From: Enterococcus innesii
GTDB taxonomy: Bacteria > Bacillota > Bacilli > Lactobacillales > Enterococcaceae
Direction: 5' to 3'
DNA: 64,000 nt
NCBI GenBank assembly: GCA_018982785.1
Contig: JAHHEN010000002.1
Span: 439,001 to 503,000 of the forward strand
Part shown: positions 42,464-50,563 of the stretch, in pieces
Position numbering within the stretch: the first letter of the stretch is position 1
Layout: each line of letters opens with the position of its first letter
Position numbers and translations under genes: made by a program
The notes under the pieces: model-generated
The model's input: only the letters and a program-made list of their open reading frames with translations
Databases searched by the model: none
Told to the model about the DNA's origin: nothing

Positions 42464-42540
42464 TTCATTCACTCCAATTTTTGTCTCTAGTTGCTATAGC
42501 CATTGAAACATGCTTGGCAACCGCTGTCAATTTGGTCTAA

Positions 42541-42674
42541 TAAAAACTGGATATACACCATAAAACCAGTCCAATTTTTGAGTGTTTTATAATGAAACGT
42601 TGATATATAGCGTTTTTATTCTGTTTTTATCAAAAAAGGACTGGTTTTACAAGTCTGTGTCAGCATGCTACTAT
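42541..42674. promoter_or_regulatory. Divergent control region with inverted AAACCAGTCC operators and PTS promoter
   Basis: TAAAACCAGTCC (42561-42572) and its exact inverse GGACTGGTTTTA (42638-42649) lie 77 bases apart, centre to centre; TAAAAACTGG at 42541-42550 is a partial third copy. The PTS promoter is TTTACA (42646-42651), 17 bases, TACTAT (42669-42674), so the second operator overlaps its -35 box. Confidence 0.65.
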
Positions 42675-42752
42675 GTGTGTGAAAACGGAAACACCTGAAA
42701 GGGCGCCCGTCAAAAGGATCAGGACCGTTAGCAAACAACAGGGGGAAAAAAG

Positions 42753-44582
42753 ATGACCAAAGAAGACATCATAAAACAGATCATTAAAGATGTTGGCGGA
42801 TCAGACAATATCAACAATGCATGGCACTGTATGACTCGCTTGCGTTTTGATTTAAAGGATGAGAAAAAAGTCGACTATGCGGCGTTAGAAAAAACACCCA
42901 AAGTCGTAGGAACAAAATATCAAAGCAATCAGCTGCAAGTAGTGATAGGAACGGACGTTGCTGATTATTATGCACCTTTAGCCAAAGAATTAGGTCTTGA
43001 TGAAGCGAACCAAGGGGAATCATCAGAGAAAAAAGGGGCCGTGTCCTTATTTATGGATACCGTTTCTGGCGTTTTTGGTCCGATCGTTCCAGCTATCGCT
43101 GGCGCAGGAATGATCAAAGGATTGATGGCTGGATTGGTGGCATTGAATGTCATCTCTAATCAAACAGATACCTATTTAGTGATCGACATGATCGCGAGCG
43201 GCGTATTCACATTCTTGCCATTTTTTGTTGCTGCCTCAGCCGCTCGGATTTTTAAAACCAATCAATATTTAGCGATCGCAATCGCGGCAACGCTGCAATT
43301 TCCGACGATGACCAATGCGGTAGCCGAAGGAAGCATTTCCGCCTTTCGCTTGTTCGGCGTACTGCCAGTACCCGTCTTTAACTATGCAGGGACAGTGATT
43401 CCCATTATCTTTGCCGTGCTGGCGCTCAGTTATATTTATCGTTGGGTCGATAAACTCTTACCACAAGTGCTGCGTACCGTGTTTACACCGACGATTTCGT
43501 TGTTTGTCGCTGGTATTCTGACATTAACGGTCATTGGCCCAATCAGTATCCATCTAGGAAACTTACTGGCTGCTGGCGTGGCTGGGTTATTCACTATCTC
43601 GCCTGTCCTAGCAGGAATCGTGGTAGGGGCGATTCGACCAATTGCAATCTTCACGGGACTGCACCATGCCATGACCCCGATCGCTTTGCAAAACTTCGCC
43701 AATCAAGGGTATGACATGCTGATGCCAATGATGTTTATGGCAAATATGGCAATCACCGGCGCAACAGCAGCTATCTATTTCAAAGTCAAAACCAAAGAAG
43801 AAAAATCGATCATTCTATCGTCGGCTGTTTCTGGCTTGTTAGGGATTACAGAACCTGCGTTATTCGGGATTTTGTCGAAGTATAAAAAAGCCTTTATCGC
43901 AGCAACAGTTGGTAGTTCTGTGGCTTCTGCCTTCATCAGTTTCTTCGGTGTTCGTATTTATGGGTACATTCTTTCAAGTATCTTTAGTTTGCCAGCCTAT
44001 ATTGGGGAATACTTTATCTACGCCGTTCTAGGGATCATCTTGGCGATCGGCTTATCTTTTGCCATGAGCTGGTTCTTGGTACCAAATCAAGCAGCAGAAG
44101 GCGATCGTTACACCAACGAAGTGGATCTGCATGCCGTGACCCATGGTGAATATGTCCCATTAGAAGATGTACCAGATGAAGTTTTTTCAACGAAAATGAT
44201 GGGAGAAGGCTATGCCATCGAGTCACAAGATGGCCAAATCTTTGCACCAGTCAGTGGCGAAGTCACCACTGTGTTCCCTTCAAAACATGCCGTCGGGATC
44301 AAAACCCAAAACGGCGTTGAAGTTCTTGTGCATATGGGGATCGATACAGTTTCCCTTGGCGGTCAAGGCTTTGAAGTCTTTGTCAAAGCTGGGGAGCAAG
44401 TCACTCCGCAAACCAAACTGGCACAAATGGATCTGCCTTATATCAAGCAGCAAGGCAAAGAAACCATGGTGATCGTTTTGATCACCAACATGGATCGCGT
44501 GCAGCAATTTTCTGGAAGTACTGATTTAGAAGGCAGACACCAAGCCGGTGCATTACTGGAAAAAGTCGTTTTGAATGCCTAA
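42753..44582 (+). CDS. PTS beta-glucoside-type IIBCA permease
   Basis: 609-residue fusion. EIIB comes first (residues 1-80, phosphorylated Cys26 in 'NNAWHCMTRLRFDL'), then EIIC with about 10 helices ('GPIVPAIAGAGMIKGLMAGL', 'GLHHAMTPIALQNFANQGYDMLMPMMFMANMAITGA', 'GLLGITEPALFG'), then EIIA of the glucose class (about 480-609: 'IFAPVSGEVTTVFPSKHAVGI' and 'EVLVHMGIDTVSLGGQGF' with the phospho-His). The substrate is uncertain: no phospho-beta-glucosidase is nearby, but a divergent acid-sugar dehydratase is. GGGGGAAAA precedes the start. Confidence 0.9.
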   Translation: MTKEDIIKQIIKDVGGSDNINNAWHCMTRLRFDLKDEKKVDYAALEKTPKVVGTKYQSNQLQVVIGTDVADYYAPLAKELGLDEANQGESSEKKGAVSLFMDTVSGVFGPIVPAIAGAGMIKGLMAGLVALNVISNQTDTYLVIDMIASGVFTFLPFFVAASAARIFKTNQYLAIAIAATLQFPTMTNAVAEGSISAFRLFGVLPVPVFNYAGTVIPIIFAVLALSYIYRWVDKLLPQVLRTVFTPTISLFVAGILTLTVIGPISIHLGNLLAAGVAGLFTISPVLAGIVVGAIRPIAIFTGLHHAMTPIALQNFANQGYDMLMPMMFMANMAITGATAAIYFKVKTKEEKSIILSSAVSGLLGITEPALFGILSKYKKAFIAATVGSSVASAFISFFGVRIYGYILSSIFSLPAYIGEYFIYAVLGIILAIGLSFAMSWFLVPNQAAEGDRYTNEVDLHAVTHGEYVPLEDVPDEVFSTKMMGEGYAIESQDGQIFAPVSGEVTTVFPSKHAVGIKTQNGVEVLVHMGIDTVSLGGQGFEVFVKAGEQVTPQTKLAQMDLPYIKQQGKETMVIVLITNMDRVQQFSGSTDLEGRHQAGALLEKVVLNA

Positions 44583-44584
44583 TA

Positions 44585-44630
44585 AAAGAAAAAAGATGAG
44601 CTTCGTTAACGAAGTTCATCTTTTTTCTTT
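44585..44630. terminator. Bidirectional terminator
   Basis: AAAGAAAAAAGATGA and TCATCTTTTTTCTTT flank an inner CTTCG/CGAAG stem with a TTAA loop, between two converging operons. Confidence 0.88.
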
Positions 44631-44634
44631 GCAA

Positions 44635-45405
44635 TTAACTACGCAGTCCGCGGCCTTTTTGGATCAAGTACCAGCATACGCTGTATAAGACAACAATGAA
44701 CAAGACCAAAATACCGATGGATAGGAAAATTGGGACATCGATGGTGCCTAAAAAGCCGTAGCGGAAACCAGAGATCATATACACGATCGGGTTGACTTTG
44801 GAGATCGTTTGCCAAATCGGCGGCAGCATGCTGATGGAGTAAAAGACGCCTCCAAGATAGGTCAATGGTTGTAAAACAAAGGTTGGCACGATGGAAACAT
44901 CGTCAAAGGATTGGGCGAAGATCCCATTTAGTAACCCTGCTAATGAAAATAAGATGGCGGTCATGACAAGGGTTAAGACAACGATGACCCAAGAATACAC
45001 ATGTAATGGCACGAAGAAAAGGGAAATGATGGTCACCAATGTGCCCACCAAGATACTACGGCCAAGTCCGCCAAAGACAAAGCCCCAAATGATGACGTGG
45101 GTAGGGACCGGCGCCACTAAGAGTTCCTCAATGTTTTTTTGAAACTTCTGTGAAAAGAAGGAAGAAGACACATTAGAGTAAGAACTAGTGATCGTCGACA
45201 TCATGATCAGCCCAGGAACGATAAATTCCATATAAGAAAAGCCGCCCATTTCGCCGATGCGGCTGCCGATCATTTTCCCAAAGATAATAAAGTATAAGGA
45301 AGTAGTGATGACGGGTGGGACGAGGGTCTGCACCCAAATCCGTAAATAGCGGTTGGTCTCTTTGACCGCTAAACTTTTTAAGGCTGTAAAATAAAGACTA
45401 AACAT
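44635..45405 (-). CDS. ABC-2 type transporter permease
   Basis: 256 residues with six membrane helices and ABC-2 family features: 'LRIWVQTLVPPVITTSLYFIIFG' in helix 1, 'YMEFIVPGLIMMSTITSSYSNVSSSFF', 'LLVAPVPTHVIIWGFVFGGLGRSILVG' and 'YLGGVFYSISMLPPIWQTISKVNPIVYMISGFRYG' near the end. It resembles the E. coli YadH/NodJ class. Its start overlaps the end of the ATPase gene by 8 bases, so the two form one exporter. Substrate unknown. Confidence 0.88.
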   Translation of the reverse strand: MFSLYFTALKSLAVKETNRYLRIWVQTLVPPVITTSLYFIIFGKMIGSRIGEMGGFSYMEFIVPGLIMMSTITSSYSNVSSSFFSQKFQKNIEELLVAPVPTHVIIWGFVFGGLGRSILVGTLVTIISLFFVPLHVYSWVIVVLTLVMTAILFSLAGLLNGIFAQSFDDVSIVPTFVLQPLTYLGGVFYSISMLPPIWQTISKVNPIVYMISGFRYGFLGTIDVPIFLSIGILVLFIVVLYSVCWYLIQKGRGLRS

Positions 45406-46333
45406 GGTTTTCCTCCGCTTCGTGTGCTTCTTCGGTGATTTTCAAAAATAGTTCTTCCAAGCGATTGGATTTGTTGCGCATGGAGAGGACATTGATCCCT
45501 TGCTGGCTGAATTGAGCAAAAAGATCGTTGACGCCTTGGTCTCGAGCGACTTCAACGGCGATGGTCTGTTCATCTTCCATTTGGATCGGATATCCAGTGA
45601 TCGTTGGTGCTTGTTTGATCGGTGCGATATCAAAAAGAAAGGTTTCAAATTGCAGTTTTGCCAACAAGGACTTCATGCTGGTGTTTTCGATCAGTTCACC
45701 AGATTGGATGATCCCGATGTTGCGACAAAGCATTTCCGCCTCTTCTAAATAATGGGTCGTCAAAATGATCGTTGTGCCATTTTGGTTCAGCTCCCGCAAA
45801 AAGCTCCACATTTCCCGACGCAATTCGATATCGACACCTGCCGTCGGTTCATCCAAAATCAATAGCCGTGGTTCATGCATCAGGGCACGAGCAATCATCA
45901 AACGGCGTTTCATCCCGCCAGACAGCATCCGCGCACGAACATTGCGTTTTTCCCACAAATTCGACTGCTTCAAGTATTTTTCGCTGCGCTTGATGGCTTC
46001 GTTGCGGGGGACACCATAATACCCAGCTTGATTGACAACGATCTGCTGGACCGTTTCAAAGGGATTGAAATTGAATTCTTGGGGAACCAAACCAATCTGT
46101 TGTTTGACTTGGACCAATTCTTTGTCTAAATCGTAGCCGAAGACTTTGACGCTTCCGGAAGATTTATTGACAAGAGAGGTGATAATGCCGATGGTGGTGG
46201 ATTTTCCAGCGCCGTTTGGGCCTAACAAGGCATAAAAGTCGCCTTCTTCCACCGTCAAATTTATGCCCCGCAACGCTTCAACGCCGGTAGCATAGACTTT
46301 GCGTAAATCGGTTAGTTCTAGTGCATAGGTCAT
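45398..46333 (-). CDS. ABC transporter ATP-binding protein (exporter, YadG/DrrA type)
   Basis: 311 residues: Walker A 'GPNGAGKST' near residue 38, Q-loop 'GLVPQEFNFNPFETV', signature 'MLSGGMKRRLMIARAL', Walker B 'LLILDEPTAGVD' and the switch His in 'LTTHYLEEAEMLC'. An extra C-terminal domain of about 90 residues follows ('GELIENTSMKSLLAKLQFETFLFD'), as in DrrA-type ATPases. It pairs with the permease downstream. A ribosome site AAGGAG lies upstream on the minus strand. Confidence 0.9.
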   Translation of the reverse strand: MTYALELTDLRKVYATGVEALRGINLTVEEGDFYALLGPNGAGKSTTIGIITSLVNKSSGSVKVFGYDLDKELVQVKQQIGLVPQEFNFNPFETVQQIVVNQAGYYGVPRNEAIKRSEKYLKQSNLWEKRNVRARMLSGGMKRRLMIARALMHEPRLLILDEPTAGVDIELRREMWSFLRELNQNGTTIILTTHYLEEAEMLCRNIGIIQSGELIENTSMKSLLAKLQFETFLFDIAPIKQAPTITGYPIQMEDEQTIAVEVARDQGVNDLFAQFSQQGINVLSMRNKSNRLEELFLKITEEAHEAEENHV

Positions 46334-46507
46334 GTTTGTTTGAACTCCTTCTATGTATGATGGTTTATTCTATCATTTTTTTCAAGAAGAACCGCATGTT
46401 TTGATTTTTTCATTCGATTAGATAACGATTGTTGCTAATTGATTAAAAGTGGGAAAGAGACAAAAGAAAAAACGACCGTTTGATCGTTTTTTCGATAAAG
46501 TCGATTG

Positions 46508-46756
46508 TTAGCATAAATACCGTTCTGGTCGTTCTGTCTGTCCTAGTAAGTAATCGACAGAGACATTATAGAGGGAAGCTGCGTGTAGCAGCGTCAATAC
46601 ATCGGGTAAGCGATCGCCTGCTTCATATAAGGTGTAATCGGGGTAAGGCACATCGAGATGCTGGCATACTTCTTTTGGGCTCAATCCGCGTTCTTCTCTT
46701 AAAAATTTGAAGCGGCATCGCAAGGTGTCTAATAAAAAAGCTTCTTCTAATGTCAC
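46508..46756 (-). CDS. Small XRE-family DNA-binding protein
   Basis: 82 residues with a helix-turn-helix in 'RCRFKFLREERGLSPKEVCQHLDVPYPDYTLYEAGDRLPDVLTLLHAASLYNVSVDYLLGQ'. The start is GTG at 46756, because AAGGAGG lies 8 bases ahead on the minus strand; an ATG 90 bases upstream has no site. It may be a regulator of the unknown gene that diverges from it. Function not known. Confidence 0.75.
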   Translation of the reverse strand: MTLEEAFLLDTLRCRFKFLREERGLSPKEVCQHLDVPYPDYTLYEAGDRLPDVLTLLHAASLYNVSVDYLLGQTERPERYLC

Positions 46757-46950
46757 TTTGCGGTCCTCCTTAAAAAAATCGCGCTTCCTTTCGCACTGTT
46801 CTCTTTTTATTGTACCAACAAAAGCAAAATATGCGAAGTAATTCACATGAAGGTCGATCGGTTTTTGTTAAAAAGTGAAACAAATGACTTGCTCTGAGAC
46901 GCGTTTCATACAGTATGCTTGATTCATAAAAAGGAAGGCGGGATGAAAAA

Positions 46951-47214
46951 ATGAATACGTACATGAAGAAAAATGGTGCGGAATGTTGTTATGTAACGTT
47001 GGCTTTTGATGGACAACAATTGGTATTGACGAAACCAAAAGGGTTCTTTCAAGAACGCTTGGTAGAAATTCCAGTGGATGAGATCAGTCATTTGACATGT
47101 GATGAACACTTCGGTTCTCAGCGGATCGGTTTTATTCATCACAATGATTACTATGAATTTTATACATGTGGGTTAAGTGTGATAGACTATATGAAAGAAC
47201 AATTATTCGTTTAA
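46951..47214 (+). CDS. Small protein of unknown function
   Basis: 87 residues, acidic and rich in aromatic residues and Cys (positions 12, 13, 50, 73): 'VTLAFDGQQLVLTKPKGFFQERLVEIPVDEISHLTCDEHFG' looks like a small beta-rich domain of the PH/GRAM type. The start at 46951 has GGAAGGCGGG in front; an ATG 9 bases earlier stops after three codons. It ends 13 bases before a LacI regulator gene and may share its transcript. No family recognised. Confidence 0.6.
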   Translation: MNTYMKKNGAECCYVTLAFDGQQLVLTKPKGFFQERLVEIPVDEISHLTCDEHFGSQRIGFIHHNDYYEFYTCGLSVIDYMKEQLFV

Positions 47215-47227
47215 GGAGCAGTGAGTC

Positions 47228-48145
47228 ATGGCAAACATTCGGGATATTGCACGCTTGACCGGTTATTCGGTCTCCACAGTTTCACGAGTCATTAACAACA
47301 ATCCGTATGTCAGTGAAGAAAAGCGTCGTAAGATCCTGGCTGTCATGGAAGAGGTCAACTATATTCCGAATTACACGGCACGGGCATTGAGTGTTGGCAA
47401 AACCAAAAATATTGGTGTGATTCTGCCATTTGTCAATCATCCGTACTTCGATCGCTTGTTGAGCGGCATCACGACAGCAGCGTTTGCTCGGGGTTATAAG
47501 GTGACGCTTTTAGCCACGAACTATGATCCGCAAGTAGAGGAAGCGTATTTGCAAGAATTTGCGGCGAAAAGCTTTGATGCCTTGATCATTGCCTCGCGGG
47601 CGAATCCGATCGAAACCTTATTGCCTTATCGTTCTTACGGTCGCATCGTCTTTTGTGAGAATATCCCGTATTTGACTGACGGCTGCACCTATATCGATCG
47701 AGAGGAATCGATCAAAGAAGTCTTTACGTATTTTAAGGAACAAGGTATCCAGAAAATCGGCGTGACATTGGGACGTAGCCGTAAGCTAAGCAGCAATTCA
47801 AAAATCACGGTCCGTTTGGCTCATGACTATTTTCCGACCTTTTCCGAAGACTTGATCTTTTGGGATTGTTTGACGGAAGAAGATGGCAAAGAAGCAGCTG
47901 CTTATTTTGCAGATAAAGGGGTCGAAGCGATCTTCACCAATGGGGATCATGTTGCAGCTGGGATCCAGTCGCAGGCGCCGGGAGAATGGCTTGTGATTGG
48001 ACGGGACAATTTATACATCAGCGAGCTGCTGCAGCTTTCAACGATCGATCATCACTTGCAAGCTTGCGGGGAGACTGCCGTCCAATTGGCGATAATGGAA
48101 AAAAGCGGCAACTATCGCATGCCCTATGAGTTCATCAAACGATAG
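47228..48145 (+). CDS. LacI-family transcriptional regulator
   Basis: 305 residues: helix-turn-helix 'NIRDIARLTGYSVSTVSRVINNNPYVSEEKRRKILAVMEEVNYIPNYTARALSVGKTKNIGVILP' and a ligand domain with 'HPYFDRLLSGITTAAFARGYKVTLLATNYD', 'FDALIIASRANP' and 'AIFTNGDHVAAGIQ'. The family's final 'IGFDN'-type strand reads 'VIGRDN', so the effector pocket differs. It is shorter than CcpA and no sugar gene lies next to it; the target is unknown. AAGGAGCAG precedes the ATG. Confidence 0.85.
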   Translation: MANIRDIARLTGYSVSTVSRVINNNPYVSEEKRRKILAVMEEVNYIPNYTARALSVGKTKNIGVILPFVNHPYFDRLLSGITTAAFARGYKVTLLATNYDPQVEEAYLQEFAAKSFDALIIASRANPIETLLPYRSYGRIVFCENIPYLTDGCTYIDREESIKEVFTYFKEQGIQKIGVTLGRSRKLSSNSKITVRLAHDYFPTFSEDLIFWDCLTEEDGKEAAAYFADKGVEAIFTNGDHVAAGIQSQAPGEWLVIGRDNLYISELLQLSTIDHHLQACGETAVQLAIMEKSGNYRMPYEFIKR

Positions 48146-48154
48146 CATAGACGA

Positions 48155-48207
48155 AACGATGCGCAAACAAAGCCCCTGAGCGGGCAGTGCTAGCGCATCG
48201 TTTTTTT
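48155..48207 (+). terminator. Terminator of the LacI gene
   Basis: AACGATGCGC (48155-48164) pairs with GCGCATCGTT (48193-48202), then seven T. Inside, AAGCCCC/CGGGC may add a second hairpin. It overlaps the end of the converging MerR gene. Confidence 0.8.
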
Positions 48208-48979
48208 AATGGGATTTGGTGTAATGGTCAATGATCTGTTTCAACAGCTGGGCGCTGCCGACACCCGCTTTTTGATCGTAATAGGCGGTAAAACGCTCGT
48301 CTTGAACGTACATTTCCCCTAAAGATCGGTGATATTCTGCTGAGTAAAAGGGCGCTGCTTGTTTAAGCCATGCTTGATGCGCAGCAAAAGCCATTTGGGC
48401 TTTGTCAGAAGGGATTCGTTTCCCTTCCTTTTCATTCAACAGCTCTTTTATCAGCTGCAATAAGCGGTTTTCGTTGTCGGTCAGTGCTTGATAATCGACT
48501 TGGGTCATCTGCTGCCACTTTTGGTTGCTTTGTTCGATGATTTCCTCACCGTAGGCTTCTCGTAATTCGGCACCGTAGTTCGCTTCGTTTTCACGAATTT
48601 TTTGTTCCTTAAAATAACTGAATTTCTCTTGATCGGTCATCGTCTTTTCTCCTTCATAATAATCAATTGTTTGCGCTAAGGTGGTCAAAAGACTGTCCAG
48701 GGCTGCTCGTTCTTGTAAAAGCTGTTGGTAATGCTGCAACAAGACCGTTTGGATCGATGCTTGCGGCTCATCCAAGATTCCGCGGATCGTTTCTAATGAC
48801 AGCCCAAAAGACTTAAAATACAAAATCTGCTGTAGGCGATCGACTTCCTGCCTCCCGTAGATACGGTAACCAGCTGAGTTGGTGCGTTGCGGTAGTAACA
48901 ACTTGATCTGATCATAATACCGCAGGGTACGGCTGCTGACTCCTGACAGTTTGGCTAAGGCACTGATCGTATATTCCAT
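48206..48979 (-). CDS. MerR-family regulator with TipAS-type antibiotic-binding domain
   Basis: 257 residues: MerR winged helix 'YTISALAKLSGVSSRTLRYYDQIKLLLPQRTNSAGYRIYGRQEVDRLQQILYFKSFGLSLETIRGIL', a coiled-coil dimer helix near 75-115, then a TipAS domain of about 130 residues ('FSYFKEQKIRENEANYGAELREAYGEEIIEQSNQKW' to 'DERFTAYYDQKAGVGSAQLLKQIIDHY') that in TipA binds thiopeptides. GGAGGGAAAAG lies upstream. Its own promoter has the 19-base spacer of MerR-activated genes, which suggests autoactivation on ligand binding. Confidence 0.9.
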   Translation of the reverse strand: MEYTISALAKLSGVSSRTLRYYDQIKLLLPQRTNSAGYRIYGRQEVDRLQQILYFKSFGLSLETIRGILDEPQASIQTVLLQHYQQLLQERAALDSLLTTLAQTIDYYEGEKTMTDQEKFSYFKEQKIRENEANYGAELREAYGEEIIEQSNQKWQQMTQVDYQALTDNENRLLQLIKELLNEKEGKRIPSDKAQMAFAAHQAWLKQAAPFYSAEYHRSLGEMYVQDERFTAYYDQKAGVGSAQLLKQIIDHYTKSH

Positions 48980-49003
48980 CGGCTTTTCCCTCCTTACACC
49001 TGT

Positions 49004-49034
49004 ATCCTAAAGGTTGACGTAACGACAAAGTCAA
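49004..49034 (-). promoter_or_regulatory. MerR-type promoter with 19-base spacer
   Basis: On the minus strand TTGACT (49034-49029), a 19-base spacer, TAGGAT (49009-49004). TTGAC and GTCAA half-sites lie inside the spacer region, the usual MerR dyad. Confidence 0.7.
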
Positions 49035-49065
49035 GAAAATTTTTTTGCGTTTTTTTAAAATGTGC

Positions 49066-49071
49066 TATAAT
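49066..49071 (+). promoter_or_regulatory. Extended -10 promoter of the HAD phosphatase gene
   Basis: TGCTATAAT (TATAAT at 49066-49071), with TTGCGT 15 bases upstream. Confidence 0.55.
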
Positions 49072-49094
49072 TATAACAAAGAAAGGAAGATAAG

Positions 49095-49976
49095 ATGCAA
49101 ATAGTTTTTTCTGATATTGATGGGACGTTTCAAGAAATGGGGCACCCGATTCATGAGATCAATAAAGAAGCCATCCGTTGTTTGCAAGCCCAAGGGGATC
49201 ACTTTGTGTTTGTCACAGGGCGAGGATTTGAGCTTGTTCAAGATATGATGGCGGAAGAAGGCCTTTCCTGCGATGTGATTTTCGGAAACGGCGCCGGTGT
49301 GATGGTAAAAGGAGAAGTGCCTGTTTTGACGCATACCTTGCCCTATAAGACATTGGCACAAGTGATTGGTATCTTAGAAACAGAAGAGGTTTTTTATTTC
49401 TTACATACTGACCATGGCATCATTTCCCCACAAGCGCATTTGTATGAAGCGCAATTTCAAGAAAGCCGCAAGCAGTTACTCGCGGAGTTAGGGGAGCGAG
49501 GACAAATCATCGCTGACTACAAATATGAGTTCTTTTACAACGAATGTCTTCATAAAGACGACGTGCTGCAGTTTATGAAGGAACATCCAGAGATAAAGGT
49601 CATCAAAATCGAACTGATGGAAGCGTCAGACGAAAAAAGAGAACGGCTGCGGGCGATGATCCAATCAGAAACGGCTGCGATTTTTCAATCCTTTGTCCAA
49701 ACATTGGAGATCGTTGATCCATTGGCGACCAAAGGTGCCGCGATCCGTTCCTTCTTAGAAGCTTTTCCCGCTGCCAAAAGCTACGGGATCGGTGATGGTG
49801 AAAATGACCTTGCGATGTTTGAAGCGGTGGATGTTTCTTTGGCTGTAGCAAATGCCAGCCCAGCGATCAAAGCAGTTTGTGATCGAACCATTGAGCGCGC
49901 GGAAGACGGCGGTGTTGGCCGCTTTATTTTAACAGAATTAGTTTCGAGAGAGGATGTTGTGCATGAAGTTGATTGA
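49095..49976 (+). CDS. HAD-superfamily phosphatase, Cof/IIB type
   Basis: 293 residues with the nucleophile motif 'FSDIDGTF' (Asp7, Asp9), 'FVTGRGFELVQDM', a cap domain, and 'DPLATKGAAIRSFLEAFP...YGIGDGENDLAMFEAVDVSLAVANASPAIK' with the third Lys and fourth Asp motifs. Likely a sugar or nucleotide phosphatase. GAAAGGAAG precedes the ATG. The last 14 bases overlap the next gene. Confidence 0.9.
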   Translation: MQIVFSDIDGTFQEMGHPIHEINKEAIRCLQAQGDHFVFVTGRGFELVQDMMAEEGLSCDVIFGNGAGVMVKGEVPVLTHTLPYKTLAQVIGILETEEVFYFLHTDHGIISPQAHLYEAQFQESRKQLLAELGERGQIIADYKYEFFYNECLHKDDVLQFMKEHPEIKVIKIELMEASDEKRERLRAMIQSETAAIFQSFVQTLEIVDPLATKGAAIRSFLEAFPAAKSYGIGDGENDLAMFEAVDVSLAVANASPAIKAVCDRTIERAEDGGVGRFILTELVSREDVVHEVD

Positions 49977-50319
49977 AACCCCAGTAAACCAAAATCTAAA
50001 TATGGAAACTTTTTACCCGAACATCTCCAAGTACCTATTCGACAAAATAGCGATCAAATACTATAAATTGTACTCGCTTGATCGGACGCAGATTCTCTAT
50101 GTGGATAGTTTTGATACGATTTCTTTAGTATTGATCAACAATAAAAAGAAAATCAGTCGGGAAGAAGTCGACACAGCGATTCATCGTTTGCTGAAGGTCG
50201 ATCGCAAAGACGTGACCGTCAATGTTAATATTCGTAAAGAAATGGAAGCAAGAGGCATTACCTTTTCTAAACCGAGAAAAGATGTCATTCTTGTTCAATT
50301 GCCTGTGAAAGAACACTAG
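49963..50319 (+). CDS. DUF1827-family protein
   Basis: 118 residues, starting 'MKLIETPVNQNLNMETFYPNISKYLFDK', which I associate with the DUF1827 family of lactic acid bacteria. The middle holds two beta strands and 'ISREEVDTAIHRLLKVDRKDVTVNVNIRKEMEARGITFSK'. The start at 49963 lies within the HAD gene, with GAGAGG ahead, so it is translated with it. Function unknown. Confidence 0.75.
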   Translation: MKLIETPVNQNLNMETFYPNISKYLFDKIAIKYYKLYSLDRTQILYVDSFDTISLVLINNKKKISREEVDTAIHRLLKVDRKDVTVNVNIRKEMEARGITFSKPRKDVILVQLPVKEH

Positions 50320-50326
50320 TTGAAAG

Positions 50327-50488
50327 AAGTTGGGACATGCACGTTGCAAGAGTAATCAAACGTTGAACAAAGGGGCGACCTTATACGAGCGCGTAAATAA
50401 TGCGCAATAAGTAGGAGGTTGACCCATGCTTTGAGCAATTTGTTCTCAGGTGGATTGTCTTGTACTGGCAAAAACCCAACTTTTTTTT
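50327..50488 (+). ncRNA. Candidate structured small RNA / complex terminator
   Basis: Nested pairings are visible: AAGTTGGG (50327-50334) with CCCAACTT (50475-50482); GAACAAA (50365-50371) with TTTGTTC (50439-50445); GGGGCGACC (50372-50380) with GGTTGACCC (50417-50425); TTAT (50381-50384) with ATAA (50407-50410); GCGC (50389-50392) with GCGC (50402-50405). ACGTT/AACGT (50341-50363) adds a side hairpin. The outer stem ends in eight T. No ORF fits. It may be an independent RNA, a repeat element or the end of the HAD-DUF1827 mRNA. Confidence 0.5.
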
Positions 50489-50524
50489 GAAAAAAACAAG
50501 ATTTTCTGTCTTTTGTGTTTTTTT

Positions 50525-50533
50525 TGCTATAAT
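50525..50533 (+). promoter_or_regulatory. Extended -10 promoter of pncB-nadE
   Basis: TGCTATAAT, TATAAT at 50528-50533, 31 bases before the pncB ATG. No good -35 box, as is allowed with an extended -10. Confidence 0.6.
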
Positions 50534-50563
50534 GAGAAGAAGTAAGCTAGAGGGAGTAAGAAC

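Noticed and set aside
50459-50533. Niacin-regulator (NiaR) site upstream of pncB
   Set aside because: I looked for an ACAGGTGT-type palindrome near the promoter and saw none convincing; regulation remains open.
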